The notes under the pieces were generated by a model. That model did not search any database and had not been told where the DNA came from. It saw nothing but the letters and a program-made list of their open reading frames with translations. The position numbers and the translations under genes are program-made. Shown piece by piece: positions 17,439 through 26,674 of a stretch of DNA of 64,000 bases; the stretch's first letter is position 1; every line of letters begins with the position of its first letter. Source of the stretch: Methanocalculus chunghsingensis (GTDB taxonomy: Archaea > Halobacteriota > Methanomicrobia > Methanomicrobiales > Methanocorpusculaceae); the NCBI RefSeq assembly GCF_018132105.1, contig NZ_JWHL01000001.1:62001-126000 (forward strand), written 5' to 3'.

Positions 17439-18506
17439 CTATATCGGGTCAAGTACCCGGATTGCTGCCTCTGGTATAAGAATGGTAATCAGGTCTCCTT
17501 GTTTGACTGCTCCATTCTGTATTAATCCGGAAGGGATATCTGCATGAATCCTGTTACCAGGAAACGATCCTATCACTTCTATCAGGGCGCCATCCTTTCG
17601 GATAGAATCAACATTGCAGTCAATAGAGATCGGATTTTGAAGACTTCCATTTTCAAATCCCTTAATACTCATATCTTCTGATCGAATGCCCAGAGCGATC
17701 TTCTCACCAGTAAGCCGTTCTGTCTGAATCCGAAGATCATTTCCCCCGAGTCTGATGAGCCCTTTTTTTCCATCTCTCCCTGAGATGACACAATCAAAGA
17801 TATTTTCATATCCCACAAATGAAGCGACAGTCTTCGTTGTAGGATGATACATCACTTCTTCCTTTGTTCCCTCCGCGATAAGCTCTCCGTCATTGAGCAG
17901 GATGATCTGATCGGCAAGGTTTCGGGCTTCACTCCTGCTGTGTGTAACCTGAATGATCGTTACATTCTCTTTCTCCCGAATTAATTGGAGGTCCTGAATG
18001 AGCCGCTTTTTTGTGGGTGGATCAAGCGCAGAGAATGGTTCATCAAGGAGGAGAACCTTTGATTCAACTGCCAGCGCCCGAGCAATTGCCACTCGTTGTT
18101 GTTCTCCTCCTGATAATGTGGCAGGGTACCTTTCTTTGAGATGGCTGATGTTTAGGAGCAGAAGTAGTTCAGAGACGATCTCTTCAATCTCTCCTTTGGT
18201 CTTATGTAGTACTTTGAGACCATATCCAATATTTTTAAAGACGGTCATATGAGGGAAGAGTGTGCTGTCCTGATACACAAGTGCCATATTGCGCTTCTCC
18301 GGTGGAAGATCTGTCACATCTCTATCATTACATACTACTCTGCCTTCAGAAAGGATATGCAGACCTGCAAGAGCTTCAAGAATTATGGTCTTTCCGGCCC
18401 CGGATGGACCTATGATGAAACACCACGAACCCCTGTGGACCGAAAATGTCACTTTTTTGAGGGAAAAAGCTCCGAGTCTGAGCGTAACCTCTTCACACGC
18501 GATCAT
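17439..18506 (-). CDS. wtpC: Tungstate/molybdate ABC importer, ATP-binding subunit (WtpC-like)
   Basis: 355 residues. Walker A GPSGAGKT, signature LSGGEQQRVAIARAL, Walker B VLLLDEPFSALD and a switch His (VTHSR) are all present. A C-terminal ~110-residue extension (from about FDCVISGR) has the look of the TOBE/MOP metabolite-binding domains of ModC/WtpC, with LGIRSEDM and IHADIPSG. The start is ATG 18506, preceded by GGGAGGT; it overlaps the permease gene. It is the last gene of the nine-gene operon. Confidence 0.85.
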   Translation of the reverse strand: MIACEEVTLRLGAFSLKKVTFSVHRGSWCFIIGPSGAGKTIILEALAGLHILSEGRVVCNDRDVTDLPPEKRNMALVYQDSTLFPHMTVFKNIGYGLKVLHKTKGEIEEIVSELLLLLNISHLKERYPATLSGGEQQRVAIARALAVESKVLLLDEPFSALDPPTKKRLIQDLQLIREKENVTIIQVTHSRSEARNLADQIILLNDGELIAEGTKEEVMYHPTTKTVASFVGYENIFDCVISGRDGKKGLIRLGGNDLRIQTERLTGEKIALGIRSEDMSIKGFENGSLQNPISIDCNVDSIRKDGALIEVIGSFPGNRIHADIPSGLIQNGAVKQGDLITILIPEAAIRVLDPI

Positions 18507-19317
18507 CGTACCTCCCAAGGAACCTGGTTACACTCCTGACCAGAAGGAAGATCCCAAAACAGATCACAATCATAAGAAATGCAAGACCCTGTGCCTCTGC
18601 AATTCCCCCTGTTGTGAATCGATAGTAGATAAGTGTCGAGATAACCATTGGATAATACGCTATTATGATAACTGCAGCAAACTCCCCGATACTTCGCCCC
18701 CATGCGAGCAGGGCACCATTGACGATCTCCCGTGTAGCAAGGGGGAGAGTTATTGTTACAAACGCATAGCTGTGTGTTGCTCCAAGAGTTCGTGCGGCGT
18801 TCTCCAGATGGACAGGGACTTTTTCAAAACCCTCTCTGACAGCATTCACATAAAATGGAGCGGAGACAAATGTCATGGCTGCGACAATTCCCGGAAAAGC
18901 CTCTTCAAAGATGATGCCCACGGCAGACATGGGTGCACCGATTAATCCTTCCCGCATAAACAGGAGGTAAACAAGAATCCCCGCAACTGTATGGGGGAGG
19001 ATAAGTGGAATATCGACGATACTTTCAATGATGCCCCGAAACCGGGACTTCGTCCGGGCAAGATAATATGCAAGCGGCGTACCAATGAGGCTCAGAATCA
19101 TGACAGCACACATTCCTGCAAAGATTGTGAGAAAGAGTGCATGGAGCACTGCATGATCTCCAGCAATCCGGAGAAATCTTTCAATATCGTTTATCTGAAT
19201 CACGGTCAGTGTACCGAGAGCCAGAATAGTAACCAGTATGATTGTAGATCCTGGGATCAAAAATGGTATGAGCGATCTGTCATAATGTCTTCGCCGATGT
19301 GGATTACGTTCAACCAT
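18493..19317 (-). CDS. wtpB: Tungstate/molybdate ABC importer, permease (WtpB-like)
   Basis: A 274-residue membrane protein with about six helices. The cytoplasmic loop EAARTLGATHSYAFVTITLPLA-like segment (ENAARTLGA ... LPLA) is the EAA motif that contacts the ATPase. PLILPHTVAGILVY and WGRSIGEFAAVIIIAYYP match ModB/WtpB permeases. The ATG at 19317 follows an AAAGGTGT ribosome binding site and begins 10 bp after the binding-protein stop; an upstream extension in frame overlaps that gene and is unlikely. Confidence 0.88.
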   Translation of the reverse strand: MVERNPHRRRHYDRSLIPFLIPGSTIILVTILALGTLTVIQINDIERFLRIAGDHAVLHALFLTIFAGMCAVMILSLIGTPLAYYLARTKSRFRGIIESIVDIPLILPHTVAGILVYLLFMREGLIGAPMSAVGIIFEEAFPGIVAAMTFVSAPFYVNAVREGFEKVPVHLENAARTLGATHSYAFVTITLPLATREIVNGALLAWGRSIGEFAAVIIIAYYPMVISTLIYYRFTTGGIAEAQGLAFLMIVICFGIFLLVRSVTRFLGRYDDRV

Positions 19318-19327
19318 CCGGACACCT

Positions 19328-20314
19328 TTATTGTATTGGTTCAGGCCATGCTTCTCTACCTGTACTGAATGCATCCACCATGAAACCAAGGAATCGTACG
19401 GCTTCCTCCTTATTAGGTGCGGTTGAAGGGATGGCTGCAGCATAGACGATTGGCTGTCCTGTCCTGTCCATACCTATGGAACTGAACCGTTGAAAGCCGA
19501 GATGAACGGTTACAACCCCATATTCTTCATCATACATTTCAGACGAGAGATCGATCTCCGGGGGCAGATCAATCCAGTGGAGTCCATGCTCCTCTGCTAC
19601 ACTCCGATACTCAAATGCATAATCGATTCCGCCTGTTTCAAGGAGAGAGAGGAGAAAAATACTCCCGTCTCTGATTCTGACTTTGTCACCATCCGGTTGG
19701 ATCATCTCCGGGAGATGGATGGTAGTTCCAGAGGAGGTTGTTATGATTCTGGGTGGGGGATGAATATGATTTCCAAGCATCTCATCGAATATCTTCTCAT
19801 CATGATAGTAGTTCTCAGCAAGTTTTACCACCATCAATGCACGATACCCACAGGCATCAAGCATCGGATTTGAAAAACCGATCCGTACATCCGGTCTTCT
19901 GAGAATGGTATGCCAGTTCTCATCAGTTATCTCGTCTGCATAAGCGCTTCGCTCCGTATATGCGATTACGATAGCCCCTGTTGCAAAAGGGTAATATTCC
20001 TCGGTGAAGTTCCCCAATCCCTCCCCCATCGGTTGAAACATCATATCAGGGATGAGTGATTCGTCCGCAACGACAACAAGATCAGCCTGGCGGCGAAGAT
20101 CAGTAACCTGGCGAATGACCTGGATACTCCCATGACCATGGATCTGTACATCCACCATCGGGTAAATCTCCTCATATTCCGCTTCAATTGTGGCGAGTGG
20201 TCCAAGAGCACTGCCTGCTGCAAATACTCTCAGAGTCGTTTTTTCATCCTGCACTCCGGTACAACCGCTAATCAGAACAATAAAAACCATGAGAAGGAGG
20301 ATATACCTCATCAT
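19328..20314 (-). CDS. wtpA: Tungstate/molybdate-binding lipoprotein (WtpA-like)
   Basis: A 328-residue ABC solute-binding protein. The signal peptide ends in a lipobox (LISGC, Cys18). The mature chain begins LRVFAAGSALGPL and carries VQIHGHGSIQVIRQVTDL, the oxyanion-binding region typical of the WtpA/archaeal ModA group. SNPMLDACGYRALMV matches the diagnostic DPxxDPCGYR-like segment, with Ala replacing Pro. WtpA proteins bind tungstate and molybdate with high affinity; which one is preferred here cannot be told. It follows the molybdopterin-fold lipoprotein gene by one base. Confidence 0.85.
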   Translation of the reverse strand: MMRYILLLMVFIVLISGCTGVQDEKTTLRVFAAGSALGPLATIEAEYEEIYPMVDVQIHGHGSIQVIRQVTDLRRQADLVVVADESLIPDMMFQPMGEGLGNFTEEYYPFATGAIVIAYTERSAYADEITDENWHTILRRPDVRIGFSNPMLDACGYRALMVVKLAENYYHDEKIFDEMLGNHIHPPPRIITTSSGTTIHLPEMIQPDGDKVRIRDGSIFLLSLLETGGIDYAFEYRSVAEEHGLHWIDLPPEIDLSSEMYDEEYGVVTVHLGFQRFSSIGMDRTGQPIVYAAAIPSTAPNKEEAVRFLGFMVDAFSTGREAWPEPIQ

Positions 20315-20315
20315 C

Positions 20316-20876
20316 TTATCTTCTCCGGATTTCTATCCTGTCAACCCATTTAACCCAGGAACTTCCTTCGGTTATGACATCGCTGGTATCACTGGTGATG
20401 ATGAGTCTCAACGGGCCGCCATCATTATATGTGAGTGGTTTTCCATCCTGTTCATATGCGATGATGACACGGAGTGGAGGTGAAGGTATTTCCTTGAGAT
20501 CTGTGTTAAAAGTGAGGAATCCCGATCCTGAAGCCTGTTCCGTATCAAAAACCCAGAGATACCCATCAGGAGCTGATATATAGAGTAGATCATTTTCGCC
20601 TGCTCCTCCGATCAGGTCGAGGAGATCAAGAATATCGACTCCCTTGACTCTGTATGGGCCATATCTGATTCCAACTGTCGAGACGGCGTACGCATGTCCG
20701 GTTACAGGCTTTAAAGCCCGAATATCCTCCATTGATAAGAGTATTGTTGATTCTCCATCGGTAAGTGTCAGGTTCCAGGGGATCTCCTCTTCCTGTTCAT
20801 CCTGATGATCGAGACACCCGGATACAAAGATGGCTCCCAGAACAATGATGATGGTGATGATGAGGGAATATCTCAT
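20316..20876 (-). CDS. Lipoprotein with sulfite-oxidase/molybdopterin-fold domain
   Basis: 186 residues. A signal peptide with lipobox FVSGC (Cys21 from the ATG at 20876) anchors it outside the membrane. The mature domain follows the small SUOX-like pattern: VKGVDILDLLDLIGG, an APDGYLWVF strand, IIAYEQDGKPLTYNDGGPLRLI and a C-terminal WVKWVDRIEI strand. No cysteine is present at the position that ligates molybdenum in true enzymes, so binding of a pterin cofactor is doubtful. It overlaps the preceding gene by ATGA and sits directly before wtpA, suggesting a role in metal uptake or sensing. Confidence 0.75.
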   Translation of the reverse strand: MRYSLIITIIIVLGAIFVSGCLDHQDEQEEEIPWNLTLTDGESTILLSMEDIRALKPVTGHAYAVSTVGIRYGPYRVKGVDILDLLDLIGGAGENDLLYISAPDGYLWVFDTEQASGSGFLTFNTDLKEIPSPPLRVIIAYEQDGKPLTYNDGGPLRLIITSDTSDVITEGSSWVKWVDRIEIRRR

Positions 20877-21700
20877 CTCATCCCTCGTCGTGTATAGAGG
20901 ATACTGCATCCTGTTATTGCTATGAACACAATGAGAGAACTCATCGGGCTTTGTTGAGCATCATGGCCTGGTTCGCTCTGCAATGACTTGGCAAGAAGCC
21001 CCTGCTCGCCCTTATATCCCCCTGAATAGACCCGTATCTCATCCACCCACTTGACTGTGAAGCCATTTGTTGATGGGTAGAGATCATAGAAGTGATGAAC
21101 CGATTGTGGCATTGTCTTTTTCATGTCATCATTTCCATAGACATGGAGCCCGTCGGTATTTGTTGAGGTATCAGCAAAGAAGACGATCCTCATGCCCGAA
21201 TAAAAGTCTGGGGGGTACCCGGTTCCCTGCCGCTCACCAACGTCCGGATCAGCTCCGTTATACCAGGTGAGGACAATGGGACCTTGTCGGGGTTCGGGAT
21301 GATAGACGTTTTCGTACGGAAACTCAACATGATATCCATCCTGTGCACGTACCATAATCTCATCACCCGGAGCTGCCCCCCCGACAAGGTCGCAGAGATC
21401 ACGAATATCTGTTCCCTTGACCGATCCTTTATCCTTGAAATTTGTGGTCTCCTCCGGATCCCATTTATCTCCATCAAAGACGGGTCCCTGATGATAATAT
21501 CTTGTTATTCCATCACCGTGGACAGGGAGGTTCTCTTCCATCCATTGGTATGTCACAGTCGTTCTGCTCATTATTTCGTCAGTTTCACTGTTGATCTTTA
21601 CAACCGTTACTTCGGTTGTTGGCGCTGCCAATGTACCTGTCATACAGAGGGATAGGACAAGGAGGGTTACAACAAGCATTCGATAGATTACTTTCATCAT
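20873..21700 (-). CDS. Exported divergent SUOX-fold protein with C-terminal membrane anchor
   Basis: 275 residues: signal peptide (MLVVTLLVLSLCMTGTLA), one domain of the type shared with the two larger proteins of this operon (WMEENLPVHGDG, YYHQGPVFDGDKWDP, VKGTDIRDLCDLVGG, NVYHPEPRQGP, GFTVKWVDEIRV), and a C-terminal hydrophobic helix (SSLIVFIAITGCSIL) followed by RR. The pattern VKGTDxxDLCDLxGG ... SVKWVxEI recalls the SUOX-fold framework in a divergent form. It overlaps the phosphoesterase stop by ATGA. Likely surface-anchored; function unknown. Confidence 0.7.
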   Translation of the reverse strand: MMKVIYRMLVVTLLVLSLCMTGTLAAPTTEVTVVKINSETDEIMSRTTVTYQWMEENLPVHGDGITRYYHQGPVFDGDKWDPEETTNFKDKGSVKGTDIRDLCDLVGGAAPGDEIMVRAQDGYHVEFPYENVYHPEPRQGPIVLTWYNGADPDVGERQGTGYPPDFYSGMRIVFFADTSTNTDGLHVYGNDDMKKTMPQSVHHFYDLYPSTNGFTVKWVDEIRVYSGGYKGEQGLLAKSLQSEPGHDAQQSPMSSLIVFIAITGCSILYTRRGMR

Positions 21701-22953
21701 CTTTTTTCACTCCGATTTGTTCGTACAAAGATGCAGATAGCTGTGAGAAGTGCAGCAACAGCGATCCATCCACCAGATGGTGCTTCTACTGCCTTACTCT
21801 CCTGTGAGAGGGTAAACATTTCAAAAGTTGTTCCCTCAGGATAGATTTCGAGAATATCTTTATTATCAGGGGAAATGCGGGCAACAGGAACAAAGGCCGC
21901 CGTCATCGTCTCTTCAGTTACTGCAATCCGCAGATACCCGAGGGTATGTTCAAGACTGGTGATGTGGCCATCTTCCTTCTCTTCAGTAAGAGAATAGGTT
22001 GGTGCTCCACCGGTTCCAATGACGATATACTGTGTATTGTTTATGATATAGCGCTCATATGCATGGACATGAGCTGATACCACCATATCAACGCCATGAG
22101 AATCAAATAGTTGTCCCCATTGGTTGCGTATAGCAAGATTTCCTCCCGGGTGGCGTCTGTCGGATGTGTGGGGTGGATGATGGAAGCTGATAATTCTCCA
22201 CGTAGCCGGCCCCGTTAACTCTGATCTCAGCCACTCAGTCTGTTCGTCCATAACCGGCCATGCCCAGTCATTACTATCAAGAACGATGAGATGGACACCT
22301 CCAGCATCGACTGAATACCATTCGGGGATTCCGAAGATATCACGAAAGCGGCCTGGTGGCCCGTCATGATTTCCTATAGTTGGGATGAGTGTCGTTCCGC
22401 TGAGATAGGGTTCTGCTACATGGAAAAATTCATTCCATCCATCAGTGTCAGCCTCGTGATCATTAATGAAGTCCCCGGTATGAATGACAAAGAGCAGATC
22501 GGGTTCTGAAGCAATTCGTTCCGCAACAAGTCTGTGCCGTTCCATCTGAGTAAAAAACGGTCTCTGAGCCCGTGTATCCCCATAGATGATGAAGGTGAAC
22601 TCATCATCACCAAATGTTCTGAACTGGTATCCGGGAGAAATTTTATGAGGTGTGCCGATTCGATAATGGTAGGTTGTTGCCGGAGTCAGGTCTGAGAGTA
22701 GTACCCGGTAAATCCCATCTCCCACAACGGTACTGTTCTGGCGATGCCATGATCCCGAGAGTGGCTCCTTGGTATATTCAAGCCTGAATGTTTCCTGTTC
22801 ATTGCTCATCCATGAGATTACTGCCTCTTTTTCGGTCGTTCCTGTTACAAAAGGCCCATAAATATCAGGATTATTATTTGTTAAACCCATAACCGGAACA
22901 GTGCATACTATCAGCAAGGATATAATAACGAAGATACAGGTCTTTCTTTTCAT
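21697..22953 (-). CDS. Exported purple-acid-type metallophosphoesterase
   Basis: 418 residues: signal peptide, a fibronectin-like N-domain (YGPFVTGTTEKEAVISWMS, TPATTYHYRI) and a calcineurin-like phosphoesterase domain. The di-metal motifs are in order: YGDTRA, HTGDFINDH, GNHDGPPG, SFHHPPH and SAHVHAYER. A C-terminal helix (GWIAVAALLTAICIFV) followed by basic residues anchors it. This is the arrangement of purple acid phosphatases. Substrate unknown. It is embedded by ATGA overlaps between two SUOX-fold surface proteins, so it belongs to the same complex or pathway. Confidence 0.85.
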   Translation of the reverse strand: MKRKTCIFVIISLLIVCTVPVMGLTNNNPDIYGPFVTGTTEKEAVISWMSNEQETFRLEYTKEPLSGSWHRQNSTVVGDGIYRVLLSDLTPATTYHYRIGTPHKISPGYQFRTFGDDEFTFIIYGDTRAQRPFFTQMERHRLVAERIASEPDLLFVIHTGDFINDHEADTDGWNEFFHVAEPYLSGTTLIPTIGNHDGPPGRFRDIFGIPEWYSVDAGGVHLIVLDSNDWAWPVMDEQTEWLRSELTGPATWRIISFHHPPHTSDRRHPGGNLAIRNQWGQLFDSHGVDMVVSAHVHAYERYIINNTQYIVIGTGGAPTYSLTEEKEDGHITSLEHTLGYLRIAVTEETMTAAFVPVARISPDNKDILEIYPEGTTFEMFTLSQESKAVEAPSGGWIAVAALLTAICIFVRTNRSEKR

Positions 22954-25280
22954 TGCGAGTCTCCATTATGCGCCATACAAAGGCTTATTTCTCCTGGCAT
23001 AACCGTTACATCCCTGATCTTCTCCTTCCCATCATCCCAGACAAGTTTCACACTATACGTTCCAATTCGCATATCGGTGAATGTGTGTGGTGTTCGCTCT
23101 CCGGTAAAACGTTCATAGAGGAAGATTCGTGCACCCGGAGGGTCGCTCTCGACACGAAGTGATCCGGATGTATATGGTTGAAGTGACGACCGTATAACTC
23201 CTGCAGAATCTCCTTTCATTCCTTTGTAAATCCGAATGGTGCCTTCTGCAGGGATATACCCTGGATTTGAGAGGAGGAACCGGTGTTCACCCTCAGATAA
23301 TCCTTCAATGGTGGCAGGTGTTGTATGGCCGGTCGGGTTCCCGTTAACGAAGATGGAAGCCCCTTCGGGAGAAGATGCAATGTGAACAGAGTAGAGCCGG
23401 GATTCTGGCTTACTTATGACAAATGTTTCACCATCATTAATTTTATCAGGGAGTGTCATGGAGTAATGTTCATCATCAATATTGAGGACAATGAATACCT
23501 GTGCTCCTTTGATCTCTACTGTTGCCGGGATGGTGTATGCCGGGTACCGACCGTTCACTGTGAAGGATTTCCCCTCATATTCATCTGATACAAGCGTGAT
23601 TGTCCTTGTCCGGGTGGGTGCTATGCCATCGATCCTGATTGTATTTATCGAATCAGGATATACCCAGACGAACTGCCTGCCATATAAATCATCAGCTCTT
23701 GTTGAACCCTCGGAGGATGAGGGGAGAGCAAGGCTGATTGTATGAGCCCCTTCGCGGAGCCCGTAGACGATGGATGGCGTTATTTGATTTGTTTCTCTGT
23801 TGTTGATGAGGATTTTTGCCCCGGGTGGATGGGATTCAATGTAGACTCCTCCGGTTCTGTTTGGCCGGATGATCCCAGATCTCTGCAGGTCTCTGTCATG
23901 ATTTGCATCGATTGCTGGTTCCTCATGCAGATCGTTCTCAGTTCGATTCTCCTGTTGAATACGATCCTTTCTCTCATCATCAGCGGTTCCGAAGAAGAAG
24001 TGAATTATCCTTTGAAAAAAATCAATGATACCTGCGAAGAATCCTGATTCCCACTCTTCTGGTTTCTCCTCTGCTATATCATTCTGTGATGGTGGTTCTC
24101 TCAGGGGATCAATAGTTGGTGAGGGTATACCGGTTTGATTGGCTGCCAGTACATCCTGATGTACTGTTTCTGTTGTGTTTATCCTGACATGAAGTGCAAT
24201 GAAGAGCAGTTCCTCATAATCATCTTCAACAACAACCATCTCCGTGACATTTTCATACCCTTTGAGCATCAGGGTAATATTCTGTTCTCCGACCGGGATG
24301 TTTTCAAGAGTTGCCGGGGTCTGCTTCCCTGTACTATTATCATTGAGTATGATCGTTGCGTTTGAGGGTGTGGATCTGATCGTTATATACCCTGACTGGC
24401 GCAGAAGATCGAAGTGAATCTGCTCTGTTTGTTTTGCTGCGATCCTGACCCATGCATCATCAGGGCTTGCATACCCCTCAAGTTCAACACGTACAGGAAT
24501 GTAGCCGACTTCGATGCTATCGATCATTGCCGGAGTGGTGTAACCTGTCGGCATATCATCAACAACGATCAATGCCCCCTCCGGATACGATGTGACCATG
24601 ATGCTCCCGGTGGGTTCCTGATTGCTGTTGATGATGATCTCACTGATGTACTGGACAGAGAGGCCGGTTGTGGTCGGGTAGATGCCGTTGAAATAATACC
24701 AGTACTCCTCAGGAAAGGCGGCTCTCATATCAGAAACCCCGAATGCATGAACGCCCCATGGATTCGTTGATGTATCTGCAAAAAAGATCAGCCGCATACC
24801 GGTTCGATAGTCTGGCACATATCCATCCTCTGCATGGTACCATGTAATTCCCATGGGTCCCTGTCGTGGTTCCGGATGGTAGATGTTTCCATATGGAAAT
24901 GTTCTGCGAAGTCCATCCGATGCCCGGAGTGTTACTGTTTCTCCTTCGGAAACTCCCCCTATGAGGTTACAGAGGTCCCGGAGATCTGTCCCTTTCACTG
25001 CCCCCATATCTCTTTCAAGGACATTCGTATCTTCCTCCGGGTTCCATCGATCTCCTTCAAAGACCGGACCCTGATGGTGATAATGGGTGGCACCATCGCC
25101 AAGAACCGGCAAATTTGCCTCCATCCAATGAAAATCTACTGTCTTCTCATCGAGTATGGTAAAGCCATCTGCAGCATACCGGGTAAGTTTCACTTCTGTT
25201 GTTGGGGCTGCTGATATAACAGTAATCAGTCCTAGGCAGAAGAGGATGATGATATAAATCTTCAGGGAGTTTTTTTCCAT
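22950..25280 (-). CDS. Exported SUOX-fold plus PEGA-repeat protein
   Basis: 776 residues. After a signal peptide (to about residue 24), residues 25-218 form the same domain as in the neighbouring proteins (WMEANLPVLGDG, HHQGPVFEGDRWNP, VKGTDLRDLCNLIGG, YISEIII). Then come PEGA domains at about 225-290, 297-365, 477-550, 630-685 and 705-763, recognised by the SxPxGAxIxV-x-TGxTTPA-x-GxHxxxL pattern, with one degenerate unit near 559-620. A linker at 410-432 contains an unusual aromatic amphipathic stretch (FFAGIIDFFQRIIHFFFG). PEGA domains are common on archaeal surface proteins. No C-terminal anchor is visible. Confidence 0.8.
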   Translation of the reverse strand: MEKNSLKIYIIILFCLGLITVISAAPTTEVKLTRYAADGFTILDEKTVDFHWMEANLPVLGDGATHYHHQGPVFEGDRWNPEEDTNVLERDMGAVKGTDLRDLCNLIGGVSEGETVTLRASDGLRRTFPYGNIYHPEPRQGPMGITWYHAEDGYVPDYRTGMRLIFFADTSTNPWGVHAFGVSDMRAAFPEEYWYYFNGIYPTTTGLSVQYISEIIINSNQEPTGSIMVTSYPEGALIVVDDMPTGYTTPAMIDSIEVGYIPVRVELEGYASPDDAWVRIAAKQTEQIHFDLLRQSGYITIRSTPSNATIILNDNSTGKQTPATLENIPVGEQNITLMLKGYENVTEMVVVEDDYEELLFIALHVRINTTETVHQDVLAANQTGIPSPTIDPLREPPSQNDIAEEKPEEWESGFFAGIIDFFQRIIHFFFGTADDERKDRIQQENRTENDLHEEPAIDANHDRDLQRSGIIRPNRTGGVYIESHPPGAKILINNRETNQITPSIVYGLREGAHTISLALPSSSEGSTRADDLYGRQFVWVYPDSINTIRIDGIAPTRTRTITLVSDEYEGKSFTVNGRYPAYTIPATVEIKGAQVFIVLNIDDEHYSMTLPDKINDGETFVISKPESRLYSVHIASSPEGASIFVNGNPTGHTTPATIEGLSEGEHRFLLSNPGYIPAEGTIRIYKGMKGDSAGVIRSSLQPYTSGSLRVESDPPGARIFLYERFTGERTPHTFTDMRIGTYSVKLVWDDGKEKIRDVTVMPGEISLCMAHNGDSQ

Positions 25281-25304
25281 TATTCAAAGCTCCAAAAAAA
25301 GGAT

Positions 25305-26663
25305 TTATCTCTTCTTCATAATGAAGAAAAGTCCTATGACAGCAATGGCAATTCCTGCGATTATATAAGGAAGCGGAAGATCTCTGCCGGTGGGTTCTGA
25401 CCCTGATTCACTATCTGGTGAGGATACTACTGGCAGAGGTGTTGTCTCCTGAGTCCCCGGAGTGGGCTGATCCTCAACTGGAACCGGACCCGGAGTGATC
25501 GTTGCCCCGGGAGTGAAGACAAAATCTGAGGTTGCCTGTGTTGATGAACTTCCTCCTCCTCCCGTTGGCGGGGATGGTGGTGATGGGGATCGGACTCCGG
25601 TTAATGCGAAGATTGAAAGTCCTTCAGGTGAATCTGCCTCAAAGATATAATTGCCGCCTGGATCGTTTCCAATGTACCGCGTCATCAGTGATGAGGTTGA
25701 CCCTGTATCTGATCTTCTCATGATAACAACATTATCAACACCCCCCTGTGCAATAACCCATGAAGGGCTCACAACCATCCTTATTGTTGCGGATGTTATT
25801 GTTCCCCCATCCGCTACGTTATCGATACCTGTCTTCTGGATATTAACAACAAATGCAATATCATTAATCTCTTTAGCGGCATTTTGAGCTGTGAGCAGAA
25901 AAGCGCTATTGGCGGCGGGATCCGGGTTTTTTGAGATGGTTCTGGTTATCTGTGCTGTCGGATCAGGGAATTTCTCCATTCCAATATCAAAATCGATGCC
26001 CGCAATCTCTCCATCCAGCGATGCTGTTAAACGGCTGCTGACCGCTCGTACATCGGTTATCGTTCCTCGAACGATCGATCCACTTACCTCCGGTGGTTCG
26101 GCTGTCTGTAACCTGATGCTCTCCCATCCGCCACCAGGATTCTCCAGAAGAATTGCATTTCCATCAGTCGTTACAGTTCCTGTTGTGGTTTGTTGATTGA
26201 TCGCAACAATCTGTTCCCCTCCTGACTCTGTTGTTTCAATTGTGCCGATCTGAAAGGAATTATCCCCTGAGCCGACAGGTGGTACCTCTCCACCGGAACT
26301 ATTGAAGGTCAGGGCAAGCTCCATCACTTCCCCGCTGCTGAAGGGTATCTCCTGGCTGGCTTTGAGGTCTCCTATCCAGAATGTAATTAGAGGATTAATT
26401 GTAGCGATGAGATCTTCTTCAGTTGCCGCAACGATCAGACGCTCACCAAAAATCCCTGTCTCTCCAAAAATACCTCCTTGTCTGGTTGCGATCGATCCTC
26501 TCTCATTATAATTGATTTTTGCGGTAATCAGTTCCTCTTCAGGTACAGCTATTCCGTCAAGTGTTGCTGTTCCAAAAAATTCCACAGGTTTTGGTGGAAC
26601 TGCACCAACTGTTCCAATCAGTGTAAGAATAAAAAAAATGGTGAGGATTGTTTTTAGATCCAT
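25305..26663 (-). CDS. PGF-pre-PGF-type surface protein with C-terminal anchor
   Basis: 452 residues: signal peptide (ILTIFFILTLIGTVGA), an N-terminal domain of the kind seen in archaeal surface proteins (FFGTATLDGIAVPEEELITA), a central beta-rich region, a PGF-pre-PGF-like segment (about 255-362; VNIQKTG ... NVVIMRRSD ... YIFEADSPEGLSIFALTG), a Pro/Gly/Ser/Thr-rich stalk (PSPPSPPTGGGGSSS) and a terminal helix (LPYIIAGIAIAVIGLFFI) followed by KKR. The stalk-plus-helix ending is that of membrane- or wall-attached proteins. It lies 11 bp after the 1327-residue protein gene. Confidence 0.75.
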   Translation of the reverse strand: MDLKTILTIFFILTLIGTVGAVPPKPVEFFGTATLDGIAVPEEELITAKINYNERGSIATRQGGIFGETGIFGERLIVAATEEDLIATINPLITFWIGDLKASQEIPFSSGEVMELALTFNSSGGEVPPVGSGDNSFQIGTIETTESGGEQIVAINQQTTTGTVTTDGNAILLENPGGGWESIRLQTAEPPEVSGSIVRGTITDVRAVSSRLTASLDGEIAGIDFDIGMEKFPDPTAQITRTISKNPDPAANSAFLLTAQNAAKEINDIAFVVNIQKTGIDNVADGGTITSATIRMVVSPSWVIAQGGVDNVVIMRRSDTGSTSSLMTRYIGNDPGGNYIFEADSPEGLSIFALTGVRSPSPPSPPTGGGGSSSTQATSDFVFTPGATITPGPVPVEDQPTPGTQETTPLPVVSSPDSESGSEPTGRDLPLPYIIAGIAIAVIGLFFIMKKR

Positions 26664-26674
26664 GTTTGTCCGTC

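Noticed and set aside
20316-20876. Assignment as an active molybdenum oxidoreductase
   Set aside because: It is a short lipoprotein with no cysteine at the metal-ligand position and no partner haem or redox subunit.
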